Assembly: GCF_963675165.1 (NCBI RefSeq)
Contig: NC_087385.1
Coordinates: forward strand, 4,154,501 to 4,218,500
DNA: 64,000 nucleotides
From: Halichondria panicea
Taxonomy: Eukaryota; Porifera; Demospongiae; Suberitida; Halichondriidae
Reading direction: 5' to 3'
Shown here: positions 1-12,176 of the stretch, one piece after another
Layout of the letters: every line of letters starts with the position of its first letter
Numbering within the stretch: the stretch's first letter is position 1
Notes under the pieces: generated by a model
Told to the model about the DNA's origin: nothing
Databases searched by the model: none
The model's input: the letters and a program-made list of their open reading frames with translations, nothing else
Made by a program: the position numbers and the translations under genes

Positions 1-239
1 TGTGAGGCTGTAAACGATCTATAGAGCTGGTTTCTGTCTCCATGCAAAATTGTTTACACTCAACAATGTACTGGGATACAAACAAGTAGTCTAAATCTCC
101 CGTCAATGTCTAACAACCGTGCATTGAATGTACGTTAGTTTTCTAGGCCTTTGCTTGCTAAAACCACCAGTACCAAAGCAAAACTTGTCAGGGTTATACA
201 TTAACTCAAACTGTGGGTCAGACATAATAAACAGTGGTT

Positions 240-1793
240 TCTGGCCTTCAGCTGGTGCTACACTCACTATCTGTTCAGGGTTCTCAAGTGATAGAATGCT
301 AGCATGCGTACGGTACCACCGGTAATTTCTAGTGCATGTTGATCGCCTTCTGCTATTGTTAAATCATCAATCTCTATGTCTCCATTACAGTCGTTTGTAC
401 TGGAATCAGTGGCACAGGTACGACTAACAGTGGTTGGAGGTGTGGGAGTGCTAACAGATAGTGTAGGTACGGTTAGCTCGTCCAGGGCCACAAAAATGTT
501 TTTTATGAGTAGACCAAGTTTAATTTCATGTTCACCAAATTCATGAAAAGTATCAACACGTGTACCATCTGGATATGAATGAAACACTAAGTTTAAGATT
601 AAATAGCTGGCAATCAGCTACTAATGTAATGGGATCACCCTAAGCACCTTCCCTTAACCTTGTTAAATACTTTTGCCAACGTAAGTCGTGCTGTACCACA
701 GGGTTTGCAACTGACTCGATGTATGCATCCTGCTGATCATTCAACTGGGGTACAAATTAAACCTGCTGTGGTCAGCACCATGTTCATCCAAATAACGTAC
801 ACACATTTGCTTTAGGGTATACTGCCATTCAAGATTTCAGCTGATATGCAAAGGAATTAAACATACCATCCCTAGGAACATCATGTACTGTGACAGTTAG
901 ACCATGTTGTTGCACCAATTCTTCTAACACTTTAGCACATACTGACACAGGATCATTACTGTTAGTACCAAAATGGATGTTAGTACATTCATTGCCATCG
1001 ACTACCATAGGCTGGGGGTCACTCGTGTGATCTACTTCACTGTCACGGTATATAGTTGCACAGGCAAGACTAGAGTTGGTCAATGTTGGGGTGGTAACAG
1101 GCCTAGGTATTGTAGGTGCATCTAAACCGACAAAATGATACTGCATAATAAGCCCTATGTTGGCTTCATGTTCACCGCAAGGATTTACAGTGACAACATT
1201 TGTACCACTTTAATTGAGAGTGAACGTGTTAATTTTCGAACTAAATAGATTGGCAATTGTCGTCAATGCAATGTGATCACCCCAAGCACCGTCACTCAAT
1301 CTGCGCAGATATATTTATCCCAGTGCAAGAGTCGCTGCTCTTCTGGGTCTGCAAGCAAGGCAATGTGTGCGTCTTCCTCGTCTAAGGGTTCGTTGTCAGA
1401 ATTGTAACCATCATTGCTGTCTACTGACTGATGTACAAAATGGCTATATCAGTCACCGTTGTCGGTAAAATAATCTACAGACATTTCTCTTAGGGTACTG
1501 GCGTTGACGTCATGCCCCAGATGTTGAAGCTGATATGAAATTGAGCTGAATATGCAGTTGCCATCACCTGGCACATCGTGTATCACTAAGCCGTGTTCAC
1601 CTACAAATTGACGTAATAGCTGAGAATGCACTGATATGGGATATCCGCTGCTAGCAATGTCAGCGCTAGTGGTAGGAACGTCTAAAGCAATTCTACCAAG
1701 TTTGGTGGGGTCAGGCTCATTGGTGTGACTATCAATATTACCATTGCCATCAAGTTTGGTGGGCTCAGGCTCATTGGTGTGACTATCATGCAT
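240..1793 (-). pseudogene. Decayed tandem OTU-domain (ovarian tumour cysteine protease-like) gene
   Basis: Read on the minus strand there are two head-to-tail copies of one unit. The first copy (about 1793-1100) starts with an OTU signature, HDVPGDGNCIFSSISYQLQ, in which D and C are the expected catalytic-loop residues. After an in-frame stop near 1447 it continues as GAWGDHIALTTIANLF in another frame, a typical OTU core segment. A tail follows with GEHEANIGLIMQYHFVGLD. The second copy (about 930-270) has HDVPRDGMFNSFAYQLKS, where the NC pair is lost, and a similar tail with GEHEIKLGLLIKNIFVALD. Stops and frameshifts between the blocks make this a pseudogene unless several unseen introns remove them. 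OTU domains are deubiquitinase-type and are also carried by some large transposons, so a mobile-element origin is possible. The left end may continue outside the window. Confidence 0.6.
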
Positions 1794-2413
1794 AGGCTCG
1801 CCTTGCTCTAACCATGCATACTAGTAGATTGTAAGGATTAGTAAAGCCTCAATGTGTCTATCTATACTGCCCGCACAACACAACCACTGTTAGCCACAAG
1901 ACTATAAATTAATACCTGCAATTAAGCTGCCATATCAAAAGTCCTAAGGTACCTAACCCTAACACATGTCCCCTCAGCTTGTAAGGACACACTACATGAT
2001 TAACTACATCTTGTATCGTACATATACACTCTTCTCAATGGTCCCCTATACAAGCTACCAATCCTACTCATCTGGTGACAGCACTGCCCTGGTGTAAATA
2101 CATAATTCTTCTCCTCATTGGACCCACTCTCTGGGTTGGCCACTAGATCTAGCAAGGAAGCCCAGGTGGTGAGAGTGTTTCTGTTTCCTCGTCTGAGCTC
2201 TCTCTTTCCTTGTATACTTCTCTTTCACTTTTTGTTTTTGAACCATTAGCATGAGACTGAGATAAAAAGTCATCATCATAATAGGAGAGTGCAAACACAC
2301 ACTTATACAAAAGTTAAAGACTTTTAATTTTAAAATTCACCAAGTATAAAATTAATTCTATCTAAATGCACATGTACACAATAAAAATTATATATTGCAG
2401 CAAATTTATATAG
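1794..2413. other. Intergenic stretch, no gene seen
   Basis: Between the OTU pseudogene and the 3' end of the kelch-kinase gene I see only AT-rich sequence without a convincing coding frame. The part just left of 2414 probably includes the kinase 3' UTR (inference). Confidence 0.4.
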
Positions 2414-5284
2414 TTAAAAGGGTGTTATTTTGTTCAGTTCCACTATCACCTGTGTCATACTGGGTCGATGGCTGGACTCTCTCTCAATACAGCGGAGTAT
2501 CAGCTCGTACACTGCAAGACGCTCTCTCTTGATTCTCTCAAACATCTCAGGGAAATTGTCTTGACTCGGAAATCGACTGGCAGTCACTTCAGCCAACACA
2601 ATGCCGTAGCTGTACACATCAATCTTGACAGTTTGTGGAGGAGGTCGTGCAAGCGGTTGAGGCATGACTTCAGGAGGGGAATAGATTATGGCCCCCTCTC
2701 CCATCGTATGAGCATGCTGCAGGAAGTTGGCGGAGCCGAGGTCGGAGACCTTCCCCTTCCACTGGTGGTTGGGCATTCGCTGCAGGAGGACGTTGGGAGC
2801 ACTCACATCACGATGGATGATGGGATCATAGCGCTGGTGCAGGTAGTCCAGAGCTAGGGCAATGTCCATGAAGATTGAGAGGCGGTTTCCTGGATCCAGT
2901 TGATTCCTCTCGTACGCTTGTCGGAGATTCATGTCCAGGAGTTCGGTGATGATGAGAGGAGGGGATCGATTGGCTTGGTTTTGCTCATCAAAAATAGCAC
3001 CAATGAATTGCACAAGGTTTGGGTGTCGCACTTCAGCCAATAGCTTCATTTCTCTCTCCATTTTTTCGATGTAGATTGGGAGGGCAATTTCTTCGTGTAG
3101 TCGCTTGACGGCCACGCTCACTGTTCCCTCCAGCACCTCCCCCCACCCTCCATTGCCAATCCTCCTGCCAATGATCACTCTGTTGGCCGGAATCCTCCAC
3201 ACCTCTGTGTTGTGTGCTGCCAACTCTTTCGTCTTGCCTTCTAACTCCCTCTCTAAATCTGTGATTCGAGCAGACAGGTCAGCTTCTCTTCTGTTGGCCT
3301 CAGCCAATTCCTGATCTTTCATAGCCAATGCTCTAGCTTGTGTAGCCAATTCTCGATCCTTCTCTTGCAGCTGTAGTTGGTGGTGACGTTGAGTGTCGTG
3401 CTCTCTCTGCTCTGCTGCTCGTAACTGTTGTTCCAGAGCCCTCACCCGGTTTTGAGAGGAGTGGTCACTGGTCTCACTGACTGATGAGGCATGTGCAGTT
3501 GCTTGTCTGATCCTCTTCTCACTCAGTCGCTGGGCGGAGCCTCTAGTGTCGTTGTGGGCCACTTCCACGATAGCCCACTTTCCAGCCGAGGGTCCAGCAA
3601 CAGACACTGAGGGTCCAGTCAACTCTGTAGGGGGAATAATTATGTAACAGTATGCATTCAGAGTCATTGACACATGTATTGTGTGCCATGTACTAGTAGC
3701 TGCTCACCAAATCTCAGTATGGTGGTCTCTGCAATAATGTTTGAAATATTATCTTCCTGCATCTTCCCCCAGCCTCCAAACACGAGGACCTCAGTGAGTC
3801 CTGGTCCCAGACTGGTGGCAGTGATGGAATGGCAGTGACGTGGTGTCATTGACTCAGGAGGTGTCACCTGGAGGCACAAAAAATAATAACCTAAATAATG
3901 CTCCCCCTGTACATGTATAGCATATACAATATTACAACAGCAAAACACAAGGAATCTCATCCTATACGTGTTTTATCTTGTGATTACCCTTTATCAAATT
4001 ATGCATCGAGGCTACGCGACCGTGTACGGAAGAGACTGTATGACTTTTATTTTACGTACGTGTGTAACCTTGAGTGAATTAATATATATAGCACAAGCAT
4101 TTAAGCAGCTTCCTATAGATCAATTAGGAAAGTAAATGTATGTCTATTTATTACACGTACACTAACAGTTCATAAGACTCACCTCTGTCCACTTGCCAGT
4201 GTCAACAAAAAGTATCCACATGTCCCCCAGTGTCTTGTTGCCATTATCCAGTCCTCCGTACATCAGTAGTTGAGGGTGGCCCTGGCCATAGTTGAGACAA
4301 CAGACAGCATGGAATGACCTCTCCACTGGCCATGGCTCTCCCTGTACTGGCTTCACCTTAGTTACCTCCTACACACAGTGAACACACAGTATTGTGCATT
4401 TCAATGTGGCAGTACTAATTCCAACTCACCATGGTCCTAAAGTCAAACATGTACACATCATTGACCGCACGATCACCACAGCGAGGTTGGTTCCCTCCAA
4501 AGAGGACTGCCCTGTGCTGGTCCACCATTATGAAGGTGAAGTAGGAACAGGGAGGAGGTCTCTCTCCTCTGAGCTCAGGGGACGACCAGACATCTGGAAG
4601 TAGGGGTGGGGCAATTTAGAGAATGGTACATAATAATCCTTATAACATTGATTGATATGAAAGTGAACATGGTTTCCTATGTGAGTGAGGGTGGGACTCC
4701 GCCCACCAGTAGCTAGATACCCTATAAGTGTATGTATGCAGCGAATGTACATATTAACAAATGTTACCATTTTGTGTGTCAAAGAAATGGAACTCGTTTG
4801 TGTATCCACGTCCATCAGACAGTCCCCTGGTGAATGTTGATCCTGGTTGTGTGGTGCCCTCAATACCGACTCCTCCAAAGCAGCACAGAGTTCTCTCGTT
4901 CACACGGACAAGTCCACAGCCAGACTTTTTTATAGGCTGACTACCAGAGGTTTGAACCATGGTCCACTGGAGAGAGTCCAGATCAAGCGTGCTCATGTCA
5001 TTGAAGAAAGAAGACCAACCCTCACGACCACCAAAGGTGTACAGGGAACGACCTACACAAACAGAACGACCACCATACTCTCCAGGGGGTAGAGGTCCAG
5101 TGGTGGGCAAGAGGCTCCACAGCTCAGTGCTTGGATCACACACAGCAATGATGTTAGACCCCTGTCTTGGACCACTCCCCCTCCACATGTAATAGTGTCC
5201 GTAAGCTGCAACAGAGAATGGACTGTAACGAGGTAGTGGTTCAACTGGTGGTCGACCAAGAAAGGAGTGAACAGCTTTCAACAT
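2414..5284 (-). CDS. Kelch repeat - coiled coil - protein kinase fusion protein
   Basis: Five exons, 5' to 3': 5284-4768, 4593-4430, 4368-4183, 3867-3708, 3624-2414. Together they encode 745 aa in frame with GT-AG introns. Residues about 1-340 are Kelch-type beta-propeller repeats (YTFGGREGWSSFFNDMSTLD, LFGGNQP, LMYGGLDNG, VLVFGGWG, each followed by a Trp-containing strand). Residues about 400-480 form a charged coiled coil rich in E, Q, R and K. Residues about 490-745 form a kinase domain with glycine loop GNGGWGEV, beta-3 lysine in VAVKRL, catalytic loop HRDVSAPN, DLG in place of DFG, PPE in place of APE, and RPSMTQV near the end. Essential catalytic residues are present, so it should be active; the loop is most like tyrosine-kinase-like (TKL) kinases. 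No signal peptide or membrane segment is seen, so it is probably cytoplasmic. An AG lies 3 nt before the start codon, so a 5' UTR intron or a further upstream exon is possible. Substrate unknown. Confidence 0.85.
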
Positions 5285-6742
5285 TGTCTGCAGGAGTAAG
5301 GACAGTAAGCAATATACATACACACATCTGTGTATATTTCGAGAGTGTTGATGTGTACAAGGTGTTATTACTTGCAATATTTACTAGGTTCATAGTTTAA
5401 TGAGTTTTGTGGTAAATGTGTTGCTTTGTTCAACTTCTTTGTTGTGCGCAGGGCACTTGGTCTGGCCCCTGCGTCTTTTGCTTTGTTATTGCCATCACCC
5501 ACTATTTTTCACTCAGTTATTGTTGTTATTGTTGCTAACTCAGTAAGAATTATTTGCAAAAAGATCAAGTCAACTTGCATGTACTCTAGCTATCTGTGGA
5601 TAAGTAGGAGCCTGTCTCAATCTCCCAGACAATAGCTGACTCTCACTCTAAACTAGCCTGTCTAGTTGTTAGTTGACAAGAAAGAGCTCAACAGAGGGTA
5701 TAAATGTTCGCGGTTTTCGCTGATCAAGCATGTACTGTGAGCATTGACTCGCCAGCCAGCCCTTTCTGGCTAGCGAGTCTACCGTGAACATTTATACCCA
5801 CGAATTTAATATCGCATGCATGCATGTTGCAGAAAGGCTGCTATTCCGCGAAAACCTTTCTAACAGTCAATCCACGAAAGTTTATACCCTCGAAATATAC
5901 CCGCTATAGTATCTAGACACTGATATACAGATCACTATCATACACACTTCTCTTATGTACACACTTCTCTTTATGTCCTGGGCTCTGTATATCTATAGCA
6001 GCAATGAGACACAGCATTTCAACTTACAAAGTCATGGACAGTAAAACACTCCCTCAGAGAGCTGCTAGTTGTTTGCCTTGCAAAAATATCAGCTCACTGC
6101 ATTAATTACCACAAAACCACAAAATCACCATACACTCTTAATGTTGCTATGCAAACAACATGCAGTCCGGCCTAAGCAATGATGGCTTCTAGAAGTTGTA
6201 TATCCGGTACTTTTTGAGTAGACCCTTGAAAAGTACCTGCTATAAGGTGGTATCACTGAAGAGTAATGCTTTTATCTACTCTTGGTGGTATGGAAACTCA
6301 CGTAACTATGGTGAGGTTTGAAGAAGTTTCAGGCCGGCTGAAGAAACTGTTAATAGTACGAAGTACCTTAAACACTAACATCACAAAATATTGTTTGGTG
6401 CTTATCTAGTAGAAAAATATGTTCGGGCTTGATGATCAAAACCAGTATAACGCAGTGAGCAAGTTAGTAGGTTCTTTAATTAACGTAACAATTTTTCGTA
6501 CAGCACAAGTCTCAGCGTAAGGCGTTGGTAAACCATTCTCTACTTCAAATCCCCTCGGTTCTATGAGTCTCCATAGTCTATTTCCATGTGAATGTACCCA
6601 ATACTACATTATAGCAACATTGTATGGTGGCTTTGTGGTAAGCAGTGAATGATTTGCAAGGTCTATGCTGTATTGTTGTTGGAGTTCTGTTGATCTTGGT
6701 TGTAAGCTTGATCTACATGTACATGCACTCATTGATAACATA
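5285..6742. other. Intergenic stretch with fold-back DNA
   Basis: No gene is supported. The part next to 5284 should hold the promoter of the kelch-kinase gene (inference from position). A fold-back repeat lies at 5696-5799; from about 5920 to 6740 I see AT-rich sequence without recognisable features. Confidence 0.4.
5696..5799. repeat. Fold-back repeat with inner hairpin
   Basis: Outer arms GGGTATAAATGTTC and GAACATTTATACCC are exact reverse complements. Inside, near 5746-5779, GACTCGC...GCGAGTC forms a second near-perfect stem with CCAGCCAG/CTGGCTA in the arms. The sequence continues to about 5910 with ATACCC/GCTATAG motifs like those in the other fold-back elements of the window. Confidence 0.7.
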
Positions 6743-7032
6743 CACTGTAAAAAGAGATGTGCCATTATAGCACGCATGTAGCGTGTTACACATGTGCCAA
6801 ACTGCTTAAAGTGTGTTATTTACCCTCTAGAAAGGTTTATCACAGCTAAAAGTATGTCGTTTTGACCCACTGAATGAAAATGACCATTACACATGTGTCG
6901 TTTCTTATGTACATTACATATAAACATGATTGTTACAAGTGATAACACAATCACTTGTAAAAATCATACTTCATATGTCCCTGGCAACAAATGTGACATA
7001 GCAACGAGTGAGACTGTTTAAATGGTAGCTAG

Positions 7033-7635
7033 CTAGCCTCGATTCCAGGCCGCATTAAAATACGGCCTGGTGCCTATTGCAGGGGTGATAGTGCGCATGC
7101 GCTTCAAATTACCCAGAATATGGGTAATCGTACTACGAACGTAAAACCTTAGTAAATTACACAGGAAATTAGTCCGTTTACTAAGAATATGTTCCGTAAT
7201 ACTTTATCTCTATGACTGAGCTCTGTAAAGCTGTGGCTTATGCCGTCTATTGTGTTGGTCTAGAAGGCTTGAACACTAGTTTTAAGACAGAAGAGGCTCT
7301 CATCTACGTCTAGGATGGTCCTATAGCCGGGTTGTCTTCGCAAGTAGCAGTTTGAGGCACCATACACTTCCCATAGCCTGTACAGATCCAAGGTAAGACA
7401 TCCTGACCATACAACCGTCATAGAGGTAGATGAGAGCCTCTTCTGGCTTCAGACTAGTGTGAAAGCCTTCTGGAACAACGCAATAGAGAGCTAAGCTGAT
7501 GTACAAAGATAGAAAATAGATGAGAGAAAGAAAAAGGGGATTCCCCAGATTTTGGAGAATAAACTAACGCATGCGCACTATCACCCCTGCAATAGGTACC
7601 AGGCCGTATTTTAATCGGCCTGGAATCGAGGCTAG
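7033..7635. mobile_element. Long fold-back (MITE-like) insertion
   Basis: Arms of about 65 bp are near-exact inverted copies, beginning CCTCGATTCCAGGCCG and running to the palindromic GTGCGCATGCGC. The interior is also an imperfect inverted repeat (about 7263-7330 against 7390-7470). The sister copy at 9950-12150 has the uninterrupted site GGTAGCTAGCTAGTTAG, which proves the insertion. The duplicated target is about 7 bp (TAGCTAG) but ambiguous because the site itself is repetitive. No coding capacity was found. Confidence 0.8.
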
Positions 7636-8415
7636 TAGCTAGCTAGTTAGTTCAACCAAGTATAGTACAGTACAGTCGAGACAACTGTTCACTTCAAAGA
7701 ATTGAACTGCTGGAACCACCCTCAACTCTGAAACTACACAGTTTTTCAGTGGTAGGTTTATATTCTCTATTAAAAATACTATTAATATGTAATTATTGCA
7801 GAATTGATAGACTCTACTTGTTTTTTTGGCTGATGAGTCAGTAATTCTCCTTTCTCAACAATGGCAGACTCCTTCGATTGTGATAGCGTACGAACAGAGG
7901 GGCTCAAAGGTACGTTTCCTATTGTTATAGCTATATATACATGATTTTTTGTCACAACACATACACACAGTGGATTTGTATGCTATTATTCTACATGTAG
8001 GCCCTCTTAACCATCCTCAAACTGCCCTAACATTTATTTGTGCAGTCTGATTCTTTTTACTAGCCGTTGTCAAGGCATTTACACAAATTTGAGTACAGTA
8101 CTAATAAATAAATAACTATTATTGTAGCTCATCAGCATAATTATTCTTCTGCAGGTAGGCCTTCCTAACCACCCTCCAAGTGAACTAGCTGTCTGAATCT
8201 TAATACTGGTCCCTGCCAGGGCACAAATTTGAGGTACGTTTCCTATCAATTTAATTCATACATACAAGTTTTACCACATTTTTTGCCACAACACATACAC
8301 ACATTGCTATTATTCTACATGTAGGCCCTCCTAACTATCCTCAAACTGCTCTAACATTTATTTGTGCAGTCTGATTCTTTTTTCTAGCCGTTGTCAAGGC
8401 ATTTACAAATTTGAG

Positions 8416-8814
8416 TACCGTATATCTTCTAATTTATCGGACAGCAAAAAATAATTATTTTGGAAATTGTCCGGGTATAATTGGAACAGATTTTTATAGA
8501 GCATGTGAAGTGTCCGGAATAATTAGAACAAGCAAGCAGCTGCATGCGAGCTAGCTAAGTTTAATAGAACAAGGTACGACTGAATAGTTGCACTAACTAT
8601 CTAAAACTAGCTACTCAAAGCTATCTAACTGCAGCACTCCAAGTCTTACTTGCCGTCTATGAATGGTAACTCAACTTTTCAAGGTATTGTCCGGATATTT
8701 AGAACAAATGTAATATTAAAGTACTGGAGTGTCCGTTGTATTAGAACAACGAAAATTGCCCAAAAGAGTGTCCGGGTAATTAGAAGTGTCTGATAAATTA
8801 GAAGATATACGGTA
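8416..8814. repeat. Fold-back element, TACCGTATA termini
   Basis: Begins TACCGTATATCTTCTAATTT and ends with the reverse complement. The interior repeats a GTCCGG...TTAGAACAA motif about four times. It is inserted in a tandem unit of the copy 1 DNA element. Confidence 0.75.
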
Positions 8815-9310
8815 CTAAGTATTATTGTTATCAGCATAATTATTCTGAATTATTATTCTGCAGGTAGCCATCCTAACCACCCTCCAAGTGAGCTAGCTGT
8901 CTACATCTTAATACTGGTCCCTGTCAGGGCACAAATTTGAGGTACATTTCCTAATTACATACAAGTTTACCACCACAACACATACACACATTGGATTTGT
9001 ATGCTATTATTCTACATGTAGGCCCTCCTAACTATCCTCAAACTGCTCTAACACATTAATTGTGCGGTATGATTATTTTTTCTAGCCGTTGTCAAGGCAT
9101 TTACACAAATTTGAGTACAGTACTAAATAATAGTTATAGACTGAGTCCAAGGTCTCAAAACTCCATAGTGACCGTGGACAAGGCCTATAACTTGTTTAGA
9201 ATAGCGCTTACTCACCTGTGTAGGCCAGTCTGTATTATAGGAACAGCTAGAGTCACAATGGACAGCACGGACGATGCTAATAGACAACTAAGAGCTAACA
9301 AAGAAGACTT

Positions 9311-9601
9311 TTGCAGAAATTCGTACTGCTTGGGGAATGGCATGACTGGGGATGCTGCTCAACACCAGAACTTGAAGGCCCCTCCCTTTTATCCAGTGTG
9401 ACTGAAGAGTTACTGCGCATGAGCAATATAGAAGAGCCCATGCATGTGCAAGTGCCACAAAATCGTTACGCACCTCCAACAACAGATGAAGCTGTGACTA
9501 AGGCTAGAGCTGATTCAGTTCCAAAGAAAACAAGAGATGACACTGCATATTGTGTGAAATTGTGGCATGACTGGGCAAGTAACCGTAAAATACTCACTGA
9601 T
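9311..9601 (+). pseudogene. Fragment resembling the N-terminal part of a Crypton-derived (ZMYM/QRICH1-like, DUF3504) protein
   Basis: One frame reads RYAPPTTDEAVTKAR, then SVPKKTRDDTAYCVKLW and HDWASNR. The pattern PPxTDEAVxKAR...VPKKTxxDTxYCVxLWxxW is one I associate with invertebrate genes carrying the Crypton-derived domain of the ZMYM2/QRICH1/KCTD1 group. This assignment is from memory of the pattern and should be tested. The frame ends in the poly-T tract at 9604, where the antisense retroelement begins, so the rest is lost. A second frame just upstream starts MDSTDDANRQLRANK and may belong to the same gene after a frameshift. Confidence 0.4.
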
Positions 9602-9949
9602 GTTGTTTTTTTTGTTTTTTTTTCTTTATAAAATTTAATGCAGAGCATAGGTGCGTACCAACTAGCAACTGAGAGCTAATATTAAGGTAGCCCTAACAAA
9701 AATAGCAAAAGGCAAAACAAAAAAACAACAAAAAAAAAAAACAACAAACAAAACAAACAAAAAACACAAGTAGACTAACTAAAAAGTGCAGGCAGTGACA
9801 AGGACATGTGAAATACAAATTAATTAACAGACAAAACTGTAAGTAAGGGCAAGCAGACAATTAGTTATAAGTAAGTAATTAATTGAAACAATCCCGCACA
9901 TGAGCCTTAAAACTAAGTAAACTACTTGCAGAGACAGCACTGCTTGGTA

Positions 9950-12150
9950 CACTGTAAAAAGAGATGTGCCATTATAGCACGCGTGTAGCGTGTTACACAT
10001 GTGCCAAACTGCTTAAAGTGTGTTATTTACCCTCTAGAAAGGTTTATCACAGCTAAAAGTATGTCGTTTTGACCCACTGAATGAAAATGACCCATTACAC
10101 ATGTGTCGTTTCTTATGTACATTACATATAAACATGATTGTTACAAGTGATAACACAATCACTTGTAAAAATCATACTTCATATGTCCCTAGGCCCTAGG
10201 CCCTGGCAACAAATGTGACATAGCAACGAGTGAGACTGTTTAAATGGTAGCTAGCTAGTTAGTTCAACCAAGTATAGTACAGTACAGTCGAGACAACTGT
10301 TCACTTCAAAGAATTGAACTGCTGGAACCACCCTCAACTCTGAAACTACCCAGTTTTTCAGTGGTAGGTTTATATTCTCTATTAAAAAGACTATTAATAT
10401 GTAATTATTGCAGAATTGATAGACTCTACTTGTTTTTTTGGCTGATGAGTCAGTAATTCTCCTTTCTCAACAATGGCAGACTCCTTCGATTGTGATAGTG
10501 TACGAAACAGAGGGGCTCAAAGGTACGTTTCCTATTGTTATAGCTATATATACAAGATTTTTTGCCACAACACATACACACATGGATTTGTGTGCTATTA
10601 TTCTACGTGTAGGCCCTCTTAACCATCCTCAAACTGCCCTAACATTTATTTGTGCAGTCTGATCTTTTTACTAGCCGTTGTCAAGGCATTTACACAAATT
10701 TGAGTACAGTACTAATAAATAAATAACTATTATTGTAGCTCATCAGCATAATTATTCTTCTGCAGGTAGGCCTTCCTAACTACCCTCCAAGTGAGCTAGC
10801 TGTCTGAATCTTAATACTGGTCCCTGTCAGGGCACACATTTGAGGTACGTTTCCTATCAATTTAATTTATTACATACAACAGTTTTACCACATTTTTTGC
10901 CATAACACATACACACATTGGATTTGTATGCTATTATTCTACATGTAGGCCCTCTTAACCATCCTCAATCTGCTCTAACATTTATTTTTGCAGTCCGATT
11001 CTTTTTTCTAGCCGTTGTCAAGGCATTTAGACAAATTTAAGTACTATTATTGTCATCAGCATAGTTATTATTCTGCAGGTAGGCCATCCTAACCACCCTC
11101 CAAGTGAGCTAGCTGTCTGAATCTTAATACTGCATGGTCCCTGTCAGGGCACAAATTTGAGGTACATTTCCATAATTTATTATAGAACATACAAGTTTTA
11201 CCACCACAACACATACACATATTGGATTTGTACACTATTATTCTACATGTAGGCCCTCTTAACTATCCTCAAACTGCTCTAACATTTATTTTTGCGGTCT
11301 GATTATTTTTTCTAGCCGTTATCAAGGCATTTACACAAATTTGAGTACTAGTATTGTCATCAGCATAATTATTCTGAGTTATTATTCTGCAGGTAGGCCA
11401 TCCTAACCACCCTCCAAGTGAGTTAGCTGTCTGAATCTTAATACTGGTCCCTGTCAGGGCACAAATTTGAGGTACGTTTCCTATCAATTTAATTTCATAC
11501 ATACAAGTTTTACCACATTTTTTGCCACAACACATACACACATTGGATTTGTATGCTACATGTAGGCCCTCTTAACTATCCTCAAACTGCTCTACTTAAT
11601 TTTTACGGTCTGATTCTTTTTTCTAGCCGTTGTCAAGGCATTTACACAAATTTGAGTACTATTATTGTAGCTCATCAGCATAATTATTCTTTTGCAGGTA
11701 GGCCTTCCTAACCACTCCAAGTGAACTAGCTGTCTGAATCTTAATACTGGTCCGAAATAGGTATGTAATTTCATACAATGCGTTCACAACTTATAATATT
11801 TTTTTCACCATTATTTTAGCTATGAAGTACGAGTTCAAAGGACTGTAGTAAAGACTCATAATTAACTGGATGCATGCACGCAAGTTTTGCAAATACTTCT
11901 GAACACTTCTGTTTCATTTTCAGTTACTATAATTATGCTATAAACTCGTCATTATTTTTGTTATTGTTTATTGTTTTATGAGATTGAAATGGCGTTAATT
12001 GGAATGATTAATAACACGTGTCAAAATGACCCGCTAGAAGTGGGTCAAATCGACACACCTTCAATTTGACACACGTGTAGCATGTCATTTGGAGGGACAA
12101 TCAAATGACACGCGTGTCAGTGTTGAAACAACCCACTTGTTTTTACAGTG
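9950..12150. mobile_element. DNA element copy 2 (CACTGTAAAAA termini) inside the retrotransposon
   Basis: Same ends and same internal order as the copy at 6743-14571, but uninterrupted. The left end is TA-CACTGTAAAAAGAG and the right end TTTTTACAGTG-TA. The 3' subterminal part repeats ACACGTGT and ACACGCGTGT motifs, possible transposase-binding sites. The middle is an array of tandem units of about 305-335 bp. No transposase was found, so it looks non-autonomous. Confidence 0.8.
10609..11750. repeat. Tandem array inside the DNA element, about 0.3-kb units
   Basis: The landmark GTAGGCCCTCTTAAC recurs at about 10609, 10945, 11250 and 11562, and GCCGTTGTCAAGGCATTTA follows it each time. Units also contain CTGCAGGTAGGCC and CCAAGTGAGCTAGCTGTCTG. 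The same units appear at about 8000-9130 and 13600-14160 in copy 1. Several short apparent reading frames here are by-products of the repeat. Confidence 0.8.
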
Positions 12151-12176
12151 TAGGGAATTCCAGAGTGGAACCACAT

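Noticed and set aside
5426-5635. Hydrophobic 69-residue frame upstream of the kelch-kinase gene
   Set aside because: Low-complexity hydrophobic translation without a homologue I recognise or splice context.
10609-11750. Possible CRISPR-like array
   Set aside because: Repeats are about 0.3 kb with no short-repeat/spacer pattern, in a clearly eukaryotic window; it is a transposon tandem array.
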